A stretch of 64,000 nucleotides of DNA from Henckelia pumila (GCF_033568475.1 NC_133122.1:18594206-18658205); one strand, 5' to 3'; counted from the first letter of the stretch, positions 1-10,985 are shown. The notes: generated by a model from the letters alone, not told the origin. Program-made: numbers and translations.

Positions 1-1088
1 AAATAAAGATCAAGGTAAGAACACTATGTTATCTCCCAGTCAACGCTAAGTTTATAGTCTATCGCCAGACTATACATTAGCAACCATCAAAGAGAGGTTG
101 CCGCCCATAGTAAGAATCATTCGACTCTACGTATGAGTCTTGATTTTCGACGCCCTCAATCTTGGAATGATATTGACTTTGTAATTTTGCCACTTCAACA
201 ATACTTAACATAAAATGATTATTTTGGGGAGAGACTCCGAATCTAGGCTGAAGCTCATCGAGGATGTAATACTGTGGAGCTGGCATCAATAGGAAGAATG
301 AATCTTCAAGTGGTGTACGTATAAGAACCATTGACGAGGTCAAATCTTTCGCTTTGTATATTTTTTTCCTCCTCCACTGTCACGTTTGGCTCCTCTTCAA
401 TCAAAATTCCTCTAATAATATTTCTTCTTGTTTTGGCTCAATTACTTCATTTTCTTGACATATCTCAGAAAATGGTTCCATAAAAAGTTCAATCTGTTCA
501 TCTAAAAGACTCAAAGAGTTAATGCGGCTTTCTAAGAACTTATTTATCTCTGCCTTCTTTTTCACAATGTTTTTCAACTGAGCCACATAATCTTCAGAAT
601 GCCCTATACACTCTTTTTGAAGCTCAAATGGTTGGTTCGCAAAATTTTTGAAGTTGAATTTTGGAGGATATTGATGACTTCAACCCTGTAGTAAAGGATC
701 ACAATGCCATGAAATCTGCCATATCATTTAACAAGTGCATCGCATTGTTGTAATCTCTGCTGAACAAGTGACTGACAGTTGCCAAAACTCCATAATCTAC
801 CCAACTTCTTATTGTTTCATCCAATCCACCACAGAAAATCTAAGTTAGCGTGTAGTTTGACAAATCATGGTATCGAAATCTGTTTTCCAAATAATTGAAT
901 CTCCCCCAAGCAATATATAATGACTCCGAGTATTGTTGGGCAAACCTTGTGAACACCTGTCGATGATCCACAAGTAAAAAAATATTAAAAATTAAAAATT
1001 AAATAAAGGCAAGGAAAAAAATATAGTTTCAAGCAAATAATCTATCCTAATATTAACTAAACAGTCCCCGACAACGACGCCGAAAACT
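1..1088 (-). pseudogene. Degenerate Ty3/gypsy gag region, 5' part of an internal domain
   Basis: Reading the minus strand from about 960 down to 660 gives a stop-riddled peptide with FAQQYSESLYIAWGRFNYL followed by a CGGLDETIRSWVD-like stretch. This resembles the gag retrotransposon domain of Athila/Tat-type gypsy elements, where a similar QYGESLYEAWERF motif is common. Short open pieces at 401-586 (coiled, Glu/Lys rich) and 77-343 lie downstream in the same direction. The region adjoins a primer-binding site and LTR at 1064-2535, so it is the start of the internal domain of a minus-strand element running off the left edge. Stops at several positions make it non-coding today. Family assignment is inferred from the motif plus the primer-binding site. 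Confidence 0.6.
1064..1082 (-). other. Retrotransposon primer-binding site, tRNA-Asp type
   Basis: The plus strand reads TCCCCGACAACGACGCCG, close to the 3' end of plant tRNA-Asp (TCCCCGGCAACGGCGCCA) with three C/G-to-T/A-type differences. It lies immediately inside the LTR end, as expected for the priming site of a minus-strand element. Confidence 0.7.
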
Positions 1089-2535
1089 TGGCTGCTTAAT
1101 TCGGTATTAACTAGCAAGTGCACTAGGTCAAGTAATAGTAAAGTGGACAGAGAGTCCAAGTATCGATCCCACAGGGACTGTTGTCAATTTTGAAGATTTG
1201 ATTATTTTACTTAATCTAGACAAAATAATAGAAATGAGTATGAATTGAATAAAATAAGAATTTAAAATAATAAATAATTATGAAATTAACTAAAAACTAG
1301 AACTCAATGATAATTCTAATTAAAATAAGCCAACCAAGACACACCCAGATACGGAACAAACAATGTAACATGTAGTCAATTCAGAACTCATATTTAAATC
1401 TTAAATTACGGTGAATTCTCCTAACTTGTTTAAAGATTTATTTATAGAACAATTAAATCTATTCAAATATTGACAGATTAATTTTCATAATTCTAATCAA
1501 ACTCAAATGAATTAGGAACTATGAGAATTCAGTTTGCACCTAAAACCGCACGATGAAATTGAGTACTATTTCTAGTCAATTTTACCTTGTGTCAATTATT
1601 AGAGTGATCGAAATCAATTCCTCCTCTGTCGACTTGGAATCGATTAACATGCAAGCAAACAATTGGCCAAATCATTCACAAGACAAATATAAATCTAATA
1701 ATCAATAATATAAAACCAAATCTGAAAAATCCCAAACAAACATCAAAGTTTTCTATATAGATTTGTTCGGCCCAATCACGCGGCTTTGGTTGAAAAAAAA
1801 CTAATCAATAATTGAAAACAATAATCAAAAAATAAAAAAAAAAGAAAGCCTTCAATCTCGAGCCGCCTCCTTCACGTGTTGTGTGATCTGATATGCGGAA
1901 CCCTTAATCTGATGAAAAAAGACTTATTTATATGCCCCACTCTCCAAAAGATTTATTCTTTCTCGAATAAATGTTTTCCAAAATTAAAAATCTACATGCC
2001 CGTCTCGGTTTATGCGCTCGAGCGAGAAATCTTTTGTTTTATTTTTTTCATGCTGCTCCAGGCTCGCTCGAGCGCATAAACATGCCCTCGAGCGAGCAAC
2101 TTTCTGACCCAAAATATTTTTTCCTCGCGAAATGTCCGGACCCCGTGCCACTTCCGTGTCTGGGTCCTTGCATTCCCTCTCAGCGCACGGTTTTTTGAAA
2201 AAAAATCATATCTCGAGTTCTAGCCGTCAGATCCAGCCGAAATTTGGACAGCAGCTTCAAACATCTTGAACTTCATTTTGAACGGTGGAGATTGGATTTG
2301 GATCTCTCAATCATTAAAAATGAATAGTTGACCATTGTTGCTCCGTAGTTCATTCTTGCGGCTCTTCTCTTGTTCCAAAAATCATGATTTCTTCAATATT
2401 TCTACAAAAATCAACCCGAAGAGTGAAATGCACACACATGCAATAAATTATGAATAAAACTTATAAAACACTATGAATGCATGCAAAATAAATATAAAAA
2501 CAACACCAAAATATTCATACAAAATGCACTTATCA
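1089..2535 (-). repeat. LTR of the left-edge gypsy element
   Basis: On the minus strand this begins TGATAAGTGCATTTTGTATG at 2535 and ends ...GCAGCCA at 1089, next to the primer-binding site, so it is a 5' LTR of about 1.45 kb with TG...CA ends. TGATAAGTGCATTTTGT is a familiar start of plant Athila-like LTRs. Repeated CTCGAGCG motifs occur at about 2015-2095. Only one LTR is in the window, so no TSD or LTR-LTR comparison can be made. Confidence 0.65.
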
Positions 2536-2745
2536 CACCACTAGATGATTTCGGGTCATTTCAACCTACCTTTACATGCATTACTATTTACTTCCATGAT
2601 AGTTCTAAAGATCATCATTTATCAAAACACCTAGAGAAATTATTCTGTTTGAAACATTCAGGCAGCAAATCTCTTGTGAATTCAGTTGGTTGGCACATAA
2701 TAAACGTCGTTCAATCTACATTCCAAGAAATAAAGGTTCTGTTAG

Positions 2746-3035
2746 TTTGGACATGTACTTATAAAACGTTTTTATAAAATAATTTTTTAAAAACTTTTTA
2801 TAAAATCTATCAAAAGTTGTTTTAAAAATAAATATGTGTTTAGACAACTATTGAAAAAAATTAACATTTCAAACTAATGTTGTTCATCTCTGCATTCCAT
2901 AGTTTCATTCTAAAAACATCTAAAAACATATTTCAAGTGTTATTTAAAAACTATACTTGGAGAAAACTTTTTAAAAAATATTTTACAAAAACATTTTACA
3001 AAATATGAAAAACGTTTTTAAGGTACATGTCCAAA
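2746..3035. mobile_element. Small TIR element (MITE), TTTGGACATGTAC ends
   Basis: TTTGGACATGTACTT at 2746-2760 is mirrored by AAGGTACATGTCCAAA ending at 3035. Both ends continue into A/T runs containing AAAACG/CGTTTT. The body is AT rich without coding sequence. I could not define a convincing TSD. A related end (ACACGTCCAAACGAAGCC) occurs near 4490-4510, a probable fragment of the same family. 2536-2745 shows nothing I can assign. Confidence 0.5.
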
Positions 3036-3503
3036 TAAAGTCTTTGCCATTTTAGTAGCCTTACTTTCTTACTTTACAGTCTTATTACAAGTATTTTAAG
3101 AGTTTGATTGATGATCTTTTGATCAAAACTCACTAATCTGATTTTTATGATGACTTCTTGTTTGTGAAGATAACAAAGTCATCTTTTGTTGACCCTATAT
3201 GACTATTTTTTTTTTGAAGATGACTAGAAGACATAGATTAGCTTGGATTAGGAGTTTATAGATTTTATTAATTGTAAATTGTAAGCTAGTAAACCAATAA
3301 TTTGACACTGGTAAACTGTTAACTTTTATTGATAGAATTTTGACTATGATCAGATCTAAGTGAAGGGAAAAATCACTACTCTCATTTATTGAAAGTTTTT
3401 TTGTTTAACCTCAAACTATGTCACATTTTTGCTCTAGATATTTAGGTGTCATAATTTTGTCATTAAAAAGAGATCAAGTCGTTAAAAATTATATTATTAT
3501 AAA
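3036..3503. other. AT-rich spacer, nothing recognised
   Basis: There is no plausible coding region, RNA gene or clear repeat here. It separates two small TIR elements. Confidence 0.5.
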
Positions 3504-3823
3504 GGAAAAACTGTAATTTTTGTCCTTTATGTTTGTCACTTTGTGATTTTGATTTTTTATGTTTTTATATTTCAGTTTTAGTCCTGCATGTTTCGATTTT
3601 TGTCGATTTTAGTCTTTTTTATTCAAAAATGCATACGTGGCACTATAAGCTTCAGCTCCACATCAGCACTAAATTGATGTCACATCAGCGCCACATCAGA
3701 AAAAAGACTAAAATTGCAAAAAATAATAATAATAAAGATATCGGACTAAAACTGAAATTTGAAAATATAAAGGACGAAACTCGCAAAGTGACAAACATAC
3801 ATGACTAAAAAAGCAATTTTTAC
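3504..3823. mobile_element. 320-bp MITE, Mutator-type, 9-bp TSD
   Basis: The left end GGAAAAACTGTAATTTTTGT matches the reverse complement of the right end (GTAAAAATTGCTTTTTTAGT), and the inverted similarity continues through the GTCACTTTG / CAAAGTGAC blocks. TATTATAAA flanks it on both sides (3495-3503 and 3824-3832), a 9-bp duplication typical of Mutator-like elements. There is no coding capacity. The predicted RNA or single strand would fold into one long hairpin. Confidence 0.75.
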
Positions 3824-3966
3824 TATTATAAATTATTATTTTTGCACGTTTTAATTTTATTATATATTTAATTCACTTATTATGTTTTTTTGTTGCTACA
3901 TTTAAAATGAGAATTTGAATGCTTTAAATTTTATACATTTAAATGTGCACTAATGAAAAAAAAAAT

Positions 3967-4291
3967 GGGGAAATTGCATATATCACCATTGTGAAATCTC
4001 GGGTTTGCTGATAACCCCCTATGAAATTTTTTTAAGCTAATAACCCCCTATGATTCTAGATTTATAGCATGCACACCCCTTTTGATTAAAAAATAACGAA
4101 AATACCCTTGACTTTTATGAACTCTTTAATTTATCATTTATTTTATGTAGGGGTATTTTTGTCATTTTTTAGCTGAAAAGGGTGTAGATGCTACAAATCT
4201 AGAATCACAGGGGGTTATTAGCTTAAAAAATTTTCATAGGGGGTTATCAGCAAACCCGGGATTACACAAGGGTGATATATGCAATTTTCTC
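3967..4291. mobile_element. 325-bp MITE with long inverted repeats
   Basis: GGGGAAATTGCATATATCACC at the left end matches GGTGATATATGCAATTTTCTC at the right end in inverted orientation. The complementarity extends inward through blocks reading GATAACCCCCTATGAAA and TTTCATAGGGGGTTATC. Flanks AAAAAAAAT and AAAAATAAT are a possible 9-bp TSD with one mismatch, suggesting Mutator-type mobility. There are no genes inside. Confidence 0.75.
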
Positions 4292-4915
4292 AAAAATAAT
4301 TTTTTATATAAAATAGTGTTCCAAACAATTTCTTGATCATTTTTAACTTTAAAATTGTTTTTTCTAAAACAGTTATCCAAACACATTTTTAAATATAAAA
4401 ATATTTTTATAAAATAGTTATCAAACACATATATATATTCTTAAAACAAATTTCAAAACATTTTATAAAAAAATTTAATTTTTTTTTAAAACACGTCCAA
4501 ACGAAGCCTAAATTTTAAAATATAGCGATACTTAAAATTTTAATCTTTTCCCTTTCACCAATTAAAGAAAACATATGATGCGCCTTTTATTTAGCATCAA
4601 CTTCAATTTATTTCATACATTCATTTATAATGTGCATAAAATATTTTTGAAAATAATAATAATATAAATCAAAGTAACACAAAAATGGTGTATTGAATTC
4701 ATTCTATTTGGGAGAGAATCAAGGAACATTGTTTGCATTTCATCAAGAATGGAAACTAATAAAATTAGCAGGGTTCTTACGTTAAAATAATAATGTATGT
4801 ATATTATTATAGTATCAGGCAAGTTTTAAGTTATTACTTTATTCAGAGGGATATATGCATATATTTCTTACAAAAGAAATAGAAATTCCAATATTATAAA
4901 TTTTTGGGTGTCGAA
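4292..4915. other. AT-rich spacer with a MITE fragment near 4300-4510
   Basis: The stretch to about 4510 ends in ACACGTCCAAACGAAGCC and resembles one end of the 2746-3035 family. The rest holds no gene or RNA I can support. Confidence 0.4.
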
Positions 4916-5015
4916 TGTCGATACTAGAGAAGGAAAACAAAAGGGAAGAAACTTATAAATCTGAAAGATTTGAAGGATGCCGTTGCAATAAAAGAACATA
5001 ATGCTATCCGTTGAG
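4916..5015 (+). repeat. Copy 1 of a 95-100-bp sequence also found upstream of the PGK-TrmB gene
   Basis: From GTCGATACTAGAGAAGGAAA to AATGCTATCCGTTGAGG this is nearly the same as 23321-23412, sharing GATTTGAAGGATGCC and TGCTATCCGTTGAGG in the same order and orientation. The second copy lies about 190 bp before a start codon. This copy could be a piece of a duplicated promoter region or simply a dispersed repeat. Confidence 0.65.
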
Positions 5016-5197
5016 GGTTCATTTCAAGTTTTCAACCTATTTTTATAGTAATAAATCTAAGAATTTTCATTTATCAATATATGTGAAGTCTACTAAAAAA
5101 ATAATGGATTCTATTTATAAAGATCGTTAGATGTATCTATCTTCATACTATAAAACGCGAATAATTCAAAACGGGCCAGTTTCTGTACGGTTGCCGG

Positions 5198-5697
5198 CAA
5201 TGGCGGAGCTGGGATCCGAAATCCACCCGGGCTAGAAATTTTAACGAGAAACAAAGAATAATGCATAAGAATTAAAACGATGAGTAATACCTATTCATTG
5301 TAGCCTTAAAAAGCTTTTCATTAATAAGATCTTCAATAATTTTTTTGGAATCGTGTTTAAGATTTAAAAATTTTTGTTTGATATCACATCCAAATTTGTT
5401 TTCAATATGACATCATATCATCAACATGAGATCAATGCATAATCTAATATAAATAAAAATTTGAATGGAACACACAATTAAAATTTTTATGAAATCAAAA
5501 ATTGCAATTCAAAAAAAAAATCATTTCATTGCAATGCAGTTACTTTTAAAATAAGCAATATCACAAAGTAAAAAAAAAAAATTAAAAAACAATAAGAATG
5601 AGTGAAAATACTATTAAAAGATCGGAGATTGATAGAGATGAAAGTTAAATTGAATTAAATCTAATCAAGAAAACAAGGTACGGAAAAGACTAGGAAT
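5198..5697 (-). mobile_element. Truncated hAT-like non-autonomous element, inverted copy of 51783-52493
   Basis: It begins CAATGGCGGAGCTGGGATCC, a hAT-style end. The following 490 bases match the reverse complement of roughly 52000-52493, for example AAAAAGCTTTTCATTAATAA and the block TGACATCATATCATCAACATG versus the reverse of 52264-52290. The far end is missing: similarity stops near 5690 where another repeat begins. There are no transposase remnants. Confidence 0.65.
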
Positions 5698-5701
5698 GAC
5701 A

Positions 5702-6039
5702 GCGGGTCGGGTTTGGGCAAACGCGAGACCTGCTCCGCCTCCCCATGGACCCGACCCGCCCCGTGAACTCAGCGAGTCCAATCCGGATTAGACCCGTTGA
5801 ACCCGTCAAATTTTATATAATTTAAATTTTATTAAATAAAAAATTTAAATAAGTTAAAAAAATTAATTAAAAATCATTAAATTTATTTTTCAAATTTATA
5901 TTAACAATGTTTAGGATAAAAAATATTCTCAAAATTAAAATGTATCATTTTTTATTTAATTAATAATTAAAAATTAAATAAATTTTATAATAATATATTT
6001 TCATATTAAAAATATCATGATATATTAAAATTATTTCAA
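5702..6039. mobile_element. Left part of a repeat interrupted by the MULE
   Basis: It begins with a GC-rich segment (GCGGGTCGGGTTTGGGC, then repeated GACCCG) and passes into AT-rich sequence that ends exactly at the MULE target site TTATTTCAA (6031-6039). Beyond the MULE, AT-rich sequence resumes at 15475 and ends near 15650 in CCAAACCCAAAACCCGC, roughly inverted to the start. I infer one older non-autonomous element split by the MULE; its family is not resolved. Confidence 0.5.
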
Positions 6040-6165
6040 GGGTGAATTGTGATAAAATACCCATGGACAAACAAAAGTTTATGGATAGTCCCTGTGTCAG
6101 AAAAAATGAGTTTGCACTACCTATTTCATTAATTTTTTATTTTAAACTCCCTAAATATATAATAC
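6040..6165 (+). repeat. MULE left terminal inverted repeat
   Basis: It aligns with the reverse complement of 15341-15465 over roughly 125 bp. Shared blocks include GTCCCTGTGTCAG versus GTCCCCATGTCAG, TTTTAAACTCCCTAAATA versus TTTCAAACTTCCCAAATA, and ATAATACATT versus ATTATACACA. The two ends have clearly diverged, which fits an old copy. Confidence 0.75.
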
Positions 6166-6582
6166 ATTAAAATTTAAAAGTTAAATTCTCTAAATACATT
6201 ATACAAACCTTATACAATTTCTTTATCTACATCACGATTCCAACTCCCTCCTCTCTCCTAAATCTCATCGCCGTCACCTTCTTCTCGATCAACTTTCCCA
6301 CTTTCAAGTCACCCCATTTCCGTCGATTTCTACTCATTTTACCATATCCCCAATTTTTCTTGACATCCCCACACAAGAATTCTCATGAACGCTGGAAAAT
6401 TGGGCAAGAAGGCAGACGATAAGCAACCCTAAATTGGAACTCTTGAATCCATCTTCATTTTTTAGGAGTCGAGTTCGAGGTTTGTAACACAATCTGGGCT
6501 GAATGCTACGAAAAATCAAAGAAGCTTCAAGCAGGTTTCATCGTTGATTAATTGGAGAAAAGCCTTGTTGTCTGTCGGTAGA

Positions 6583-9155
6583 ATGGAATCCGGAGTTGGG
6601 TCTTCTTCCAACCTTGTGTTTTTAGGTACCTGTAAGTGCAAAGGTCAACTTTTTGTCATCTCAAATTTTAGTGGATGTAGTTTGGAGGATATATTTTTGA
6701 GCTTGTCTAGCAAATATGAAGAAATAAATCCTCTGTCAATGTCATTACAATACCTAGCTCCCCAGCACAAGATGTACGTTACCTTAAATGATAACGATGA
6801 TGTCCGTAATATGATCCATCTTCACATGTGTATGAAGCTGAGTATGATCGAATTGAGGGCTGAGTTGAAAGATCAGATTCGAGGAGGGTTCAATATGGAG
6901 AGGTAAAATACATTTTTTCCTTCATTATTCTGCCCTATGACCTTATTAGTGTTGATTTTTTATAATCGGTTTGATTCTGTAATTCATGTGAAGCATGAAT
7001 TTGCACGTGAAATTGTTTATACATATTTTAGTTCAAAATATTAATTTTATAACTCTATATTAGTTGGTTAGTCCTTTATGAAACATGATTGAGCTAATAA
7101 ATTATTTGTACATCTTTAAGTCTTTTTTCAATCATGATGATGCGTATGAAAATGTTTCTACATTTTTAAGTTCGAAGTAGTAGTTTTATATATGTGCAAT
7201 ACATTTTTCGTAGTATGTTGAATTTTGAATTTATGAATATTAAATTCATAAGGGCTGAAGAAGATGACACACAATCTAGAAGTGATAATGAGGTTGAACA
7301 AATCCACGTACAAAATTCACTTGAATCTTGGTTACATTGCATTCACGGGCAAGGGCAGACATTTAAGGATGCTACAGAATTTCGAACGTATATTAAAAAT
7401 TATTCTGTTGCAACTCGACGGTCATTTTGTTATAAGAAAAATGATAGCAAGAAGATTAATGTTGTTTGTAGTGAAGTAAATTGCAAATGAAGAATTTATG
7501 CTTTTAGACATAAAGTAGACAATCTATTTGGTATTCGAAAGTGCAATTTACAGCATACATGTGGAGAAGATAATTTATGTGGCAGAGGACATCCAAGAGC
7601 TGATGCAACTTGGGTTGCAAATTTGATGAAAGAAAAATTAAGGGCAGAGCCATCTTATCGTCCATCTTTATTGTTGAAAGATATACATAGGAATTATGGA
7701 GTAGAATTAGAGTACCGCAAGGTTTGGAAGGGCAAGGAATTAGCGATGCATGATATCTATGGTACTGAAAAGGATTGTTATGATAAGTTGAGATGGTATT
7801 GTCGTAATGTTCGAGAAACAAATCCAGGAAGTGTGGCAGAGTACGAGATTGATGCTTTAACTAATAAATTTAAACGTTTATTCATTTGTTTCAATGCATG
7901 TGCCAATGGTTTTTCCACAGGTTGTAGACCAATGATTTTTTTGGATGGCACTCATATCAAAAACAAGTATAAAGGTAGCATCCTAGTTGCTGTGGGAAAG
8001 GATGCTAATGATAATCTTTTTACATTGGCATATTCTGTAGTGGATGCCGAGAATGATTGTAACTGGGAATGGTTTTGTATTAATTTGAGAAGTGTTCTGC
8101 TTTCACAACATATCAGTGGATTCGAAAATTTCACCTTCTTCTCTGATAGACATTCTGGTATCATCAAGGCTGTTAATTTATTATTTCCTGGTAGTCACCA
8201 CGCTTATTGTTTGAGGCACTTGGTGGACAATTTTGTGAAGCAGGTTAGTAATTATTTGCAATATGAATTTCTAGAAGTCTATTTTTTTTTCAATGTTAAT
8301 AATGCATTAATTTTGTTGTTATTGTAGGTTATGCGAAGCTATCCGCTACACAACAAGAAGCATTGGTCTTCTGTGTTTAAAAAGGCTTCATATGCCCCTT
8401 CTCATCAGGAGTTTATGCAACACATTAACAATATCTCATAATCCATGCCTCTTGCAAGAAAGTTTATTACAAATTCAGAACCTGAAAGTTGGGCGAATGC
8501 TTTGTTTCGTGGAAAACGTTGGGGTGTCATGAATAATAACATGGCTGAATCTTAGAATAATTGGGTTAAACCAGCACGTTATCTTCCAATTGTGGGTATG
8601 GTGGATGGTATACGTGTTCAAATCATGAACATGATGCACCAGCGTCGTGAAACAACCTTAGCCATGGTTCAAGAATTAAGCCCAAAGAAGGAGAAAACTC
8701 TTACAAGCACATATATTGAATCTCGAAACTTGATAGTTCACAGATCATGTGGTTCAAAATTTGAGGTAGTTGATGGTGATAAATCATTTGCTGTTGATTT
8801 GAATGATTGAAGTTGTTCATGTAGGGCTTGGGAGATCAACATGTTACCGTGCAAGCATGCTTGTGCAGCTATTAAGTCGAAGTCTTTGTCGTTATATTCT
8901 TTCTGTTATCGGTATTTTCACATTGATATGTATCGTCAAGCGTACAAAGGAATTATTAATCTCATACCTACATTTGACATGAATGAAGACAGTATTGGTG
9001 AAGGATCTATAATCAATGCTCCTGATGTACGCAGTCAACCAGGTCGTAGGAAGACTAAGAGGATACCGTCCCAGGTTGAAACACGTGTTGCAAAGTGTGG
9101 TCGTTGTCGTAAGCGAGGGCATAATAGACGCAGTTGCAAAGAAGCTATAGAATAG
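6583..9155 (+). pseudogene. MuDR/MULE transposase, broken by four in-frame stops
   Basis: Three exons are inferred: 6583-6902, 7214-8243, 8328-9155. The N-terminus (MESGVGSSSNLVFLG) is a PB1-like MuDR N-terminal region. Exon 2 holds the MULE transposase core: LDGTH (first catalytic Asp), FFSDRHSG (second Asp) and the C-x2-H motif YCLRHL. Exon 3 has a SWIM-type zinc finger (CSCRAWEINMLPCKHACA) and a C-terminal CCHC knuckle (CGRCRKRGHNRRSC). Full length would be about 720 aa, normal for the family. Stops lie at 7488-7490 (TGA), 8439-8441 (TAA), 8553-8555 (TAG) and 8808-8810 (TGA). The two TGAs fall where relatives carry Trp, suggesting TGG-to-TGA decay. It would act in the nucleus on the element's TIRs. 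The N-terminus resembles the gene starting at 63847. Confidence 0.88.
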
Positions 9156-9850
9156 GTTTTTTTTTATACTTTTCCTTGAATCAGTCTTACTGTTTAGTGC
9201 AGTTATATGTCTTGCTTGCTTAGTTATTTTGCTTTCTAACATAGATTATATGACACACACTATTGACATACACTGTGTTTACATTTTCACAGGAAGAAGA
9301 GGATGAATGAAGTACAATCATCCGTGGATTTACCAAAGAAGAGGCATACACGTTCTGGTCATAGCATTGGTGGTGTTTTGCTTTGATAGCCTCATTTTGA
9401 TGACATTTTCTGGAAGTTTTGTTTTGAGGGATTCAAAACAAAACTCTTGTGTTTTGCTTTGATAGCCTCAAGTAGTTGGACTCTTATTTGTGGCTTAATT
9501 TCTGAGAACATTTTTGATTTGTGGACAAACTTTTGTGTTGTTATATTAAGTCGAATTTGTATTCTGGAAATTTTTTGATATTATTGTGTTTGATTTTTTT
9601 CTGTGTTATTAGGTTGATTAATGTGATGGTGTGTGTCTGTGTTTTTTAGCACCATAGTTTTTTTTTTTACAAAGTACAATAGCATGTTGAATTTGAGACC
9701 AAAAAATAAGTACAAATATAGCTAAATTAGGTATAGTAATTTCTAATATAAGGTACCCTTGAACCCAAATTGGGTATACAACTAACAAACAATAAGTTTT
9801 TCAAATATGACATCCAACTTATTACTAAAATGAAAGATTAGTTTCATTTA
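9156..9850. other. Spacer between the convergent MULE genes
   Basis: It contains a likely 3' extension of the transposase transcript: TTTCACAG at 9285-9292 could be a splice acceptor. TTTTGCTTTGATAGCCTCA is directly repeated at about 9377-9395 and 9451-9469. There is no other gene. Confidence 0.4.
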
Positions 9851-10261
9851 TCAATGTCTCATTAGAACAATGAGAAGAACTAGAAGGAGAACAACTGCAA
9901 TGAAAAAACATGAACAACCGAAACAACAACATATTCGTGCAATGTAAACACCCATCATGTCGTTGCTTTTAGGGAGTTGGTGATCAAGCTGCTCAGTTAA
10001 ACCAAGTGCCGAGGTGGATAATGATTGTTGATCCGGTGATTCACCATAACTTGGATTCATTGTTGTGCTCTTGTTGGAATTTGTCGTGGTGTCGTGTATA
10101 TCACCATGATATTCATCACACCAATAAAATCGATTTTTGTGTCGAAGATCGCAAGGAAAAATGTAATAATACTTTCCCGGTCGGGTAGCTCGAGTTCCAG
10201 CTTGTCTTAAAATCATTTTCCCGAAACCACATTGGCACTATGGTGCATCCTTGTACTCCAT
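9851..10261 (-). pseudogene. GRF-type zinc-finger protein with C-terminal membrane segment
   Basis: From ATG at 10261-10259 the frame reads MEYKDAP, a TAG stop (10240-10238), then CQCGFGKMILRQAGTRAT, PGKYYY, FPCDLRHKNRFYWCDEYH. This is the CxCG...C...FxWCDE pattern of plant GRF zinc fingers, as in the At4g04775-like family. About 50 polar residues follow, then a C-terminal hydrophobic stretch (FFIAVVLLLVLLIVL) that looks like a tail anchor. Apart from the single early stop the frame is open to its end, about 135 codons. It lies 3' of the Ulp1-like gene on the same strand inside the MULE. Small GRF proteins are abundant in plant genomes and often sit beside transposon genes. Function is unknown; nucleic-acid binding is inferred from the GRF motif. 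Confidence 0.68.
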
Positions 10262-10345
10262 TCTGCAACCGTAATTCCTTTGTGAGATGAGAGGACGATG
10301 TTCAAAAATATTTGAAGAAACACATACCTGGAGTACAAGGATGCA
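10244..10345. repeat. 17-bp perfect inverted repeat over the GRF start region
   Basis: TGCATCCTTGTACTCCA at 10244-10260 is exactly mirrored by TGGAGTACAAGGATGCA at 10329-10345, giving a 17-bp stem with a 68-base loop. The left arm includes part of the start codon and first codons of the GRF gene. Confidence 0.7.
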
Positions 10346-10985
10346 TCTGTACCTTTATAAGAGATCAATTGTACCCAATGGGCATGCATCTGTACCTCGT
10401 AAATTTGTTATGAGTACTTGTGAGATTCAATACTTTGGATTTGAAATTATTCACCCTTGTCCTATCTAAAACTCAGATATTTAAGTATGTGAAACATATT
10501 TCAACATGTCATTACGTGCATTGGATATTTGTGGTCACTACATGAAGTCATATCATATACATTCTTGTACTAGTTACAATGAAGTTCAAAACTTGTTTCA
10601 TACTATAGAGCACAATCCATAAATAATTCTAGTAATTTCAAAGAATTTGATCACATGTTTCATACTTATGTAAACATATCATATACATGAATGTGTTCGA
10701 CTCATATTCATATATACTCGATGTTGTTCTCGATTTACTCTCATGTGTACTGAATTTGAAGCTAAATTGTACCTATTATTCATGCATCTGTACCTCGTAG
10801 GCTCATGATGCGTACTTGGAAAATTAAATTATCTACAACCGGTCAAAAATTACTGAGTGTGCCTGGTTTCCAAGGATCTGTACCTTTAAAAAAGATCAAG
10901 TGTTCCCAATAGGCATGCATTTGTACCTCATAAATTTATTACGATCAAGTTTACCTATTATGCATGCATTTGTACCTAATATGTC
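10320..10985. repeat. Diverged direct repeats built on GCATGCATCTGTACCT
   Basis: A block of about 75 bp at 10340-10415 recurs at 10874-10950 in the same orientation. Further single copies of TGCATGCATNTGTACCT occur near 10780 and 10965. The repeats lie upstream of the GRF gene and downstream of the Ulp1-like gene. Role unknown. Confidence 0.55.

Noticed and set aside
1064-1082. tRNA-Asp-like sequence as a tRNA gene
   Set aside because: Only the last 18 bases resemble tRNA-Asp and they sit inside an LTR boundary, so this is a primer-binding site.
2481-2777. 98-codon plus-strand open frame
   Set aside because: It starts in the LTR and ends in a MITE; no domain is recognised and the boundaries are unrelated to a gene.
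9851-10261. GRF frame as a host gene unrelated to the transposon
   Set aside because: It lies between the TIRs and between the other two transposon genes, with no separate insertion boundary visible.
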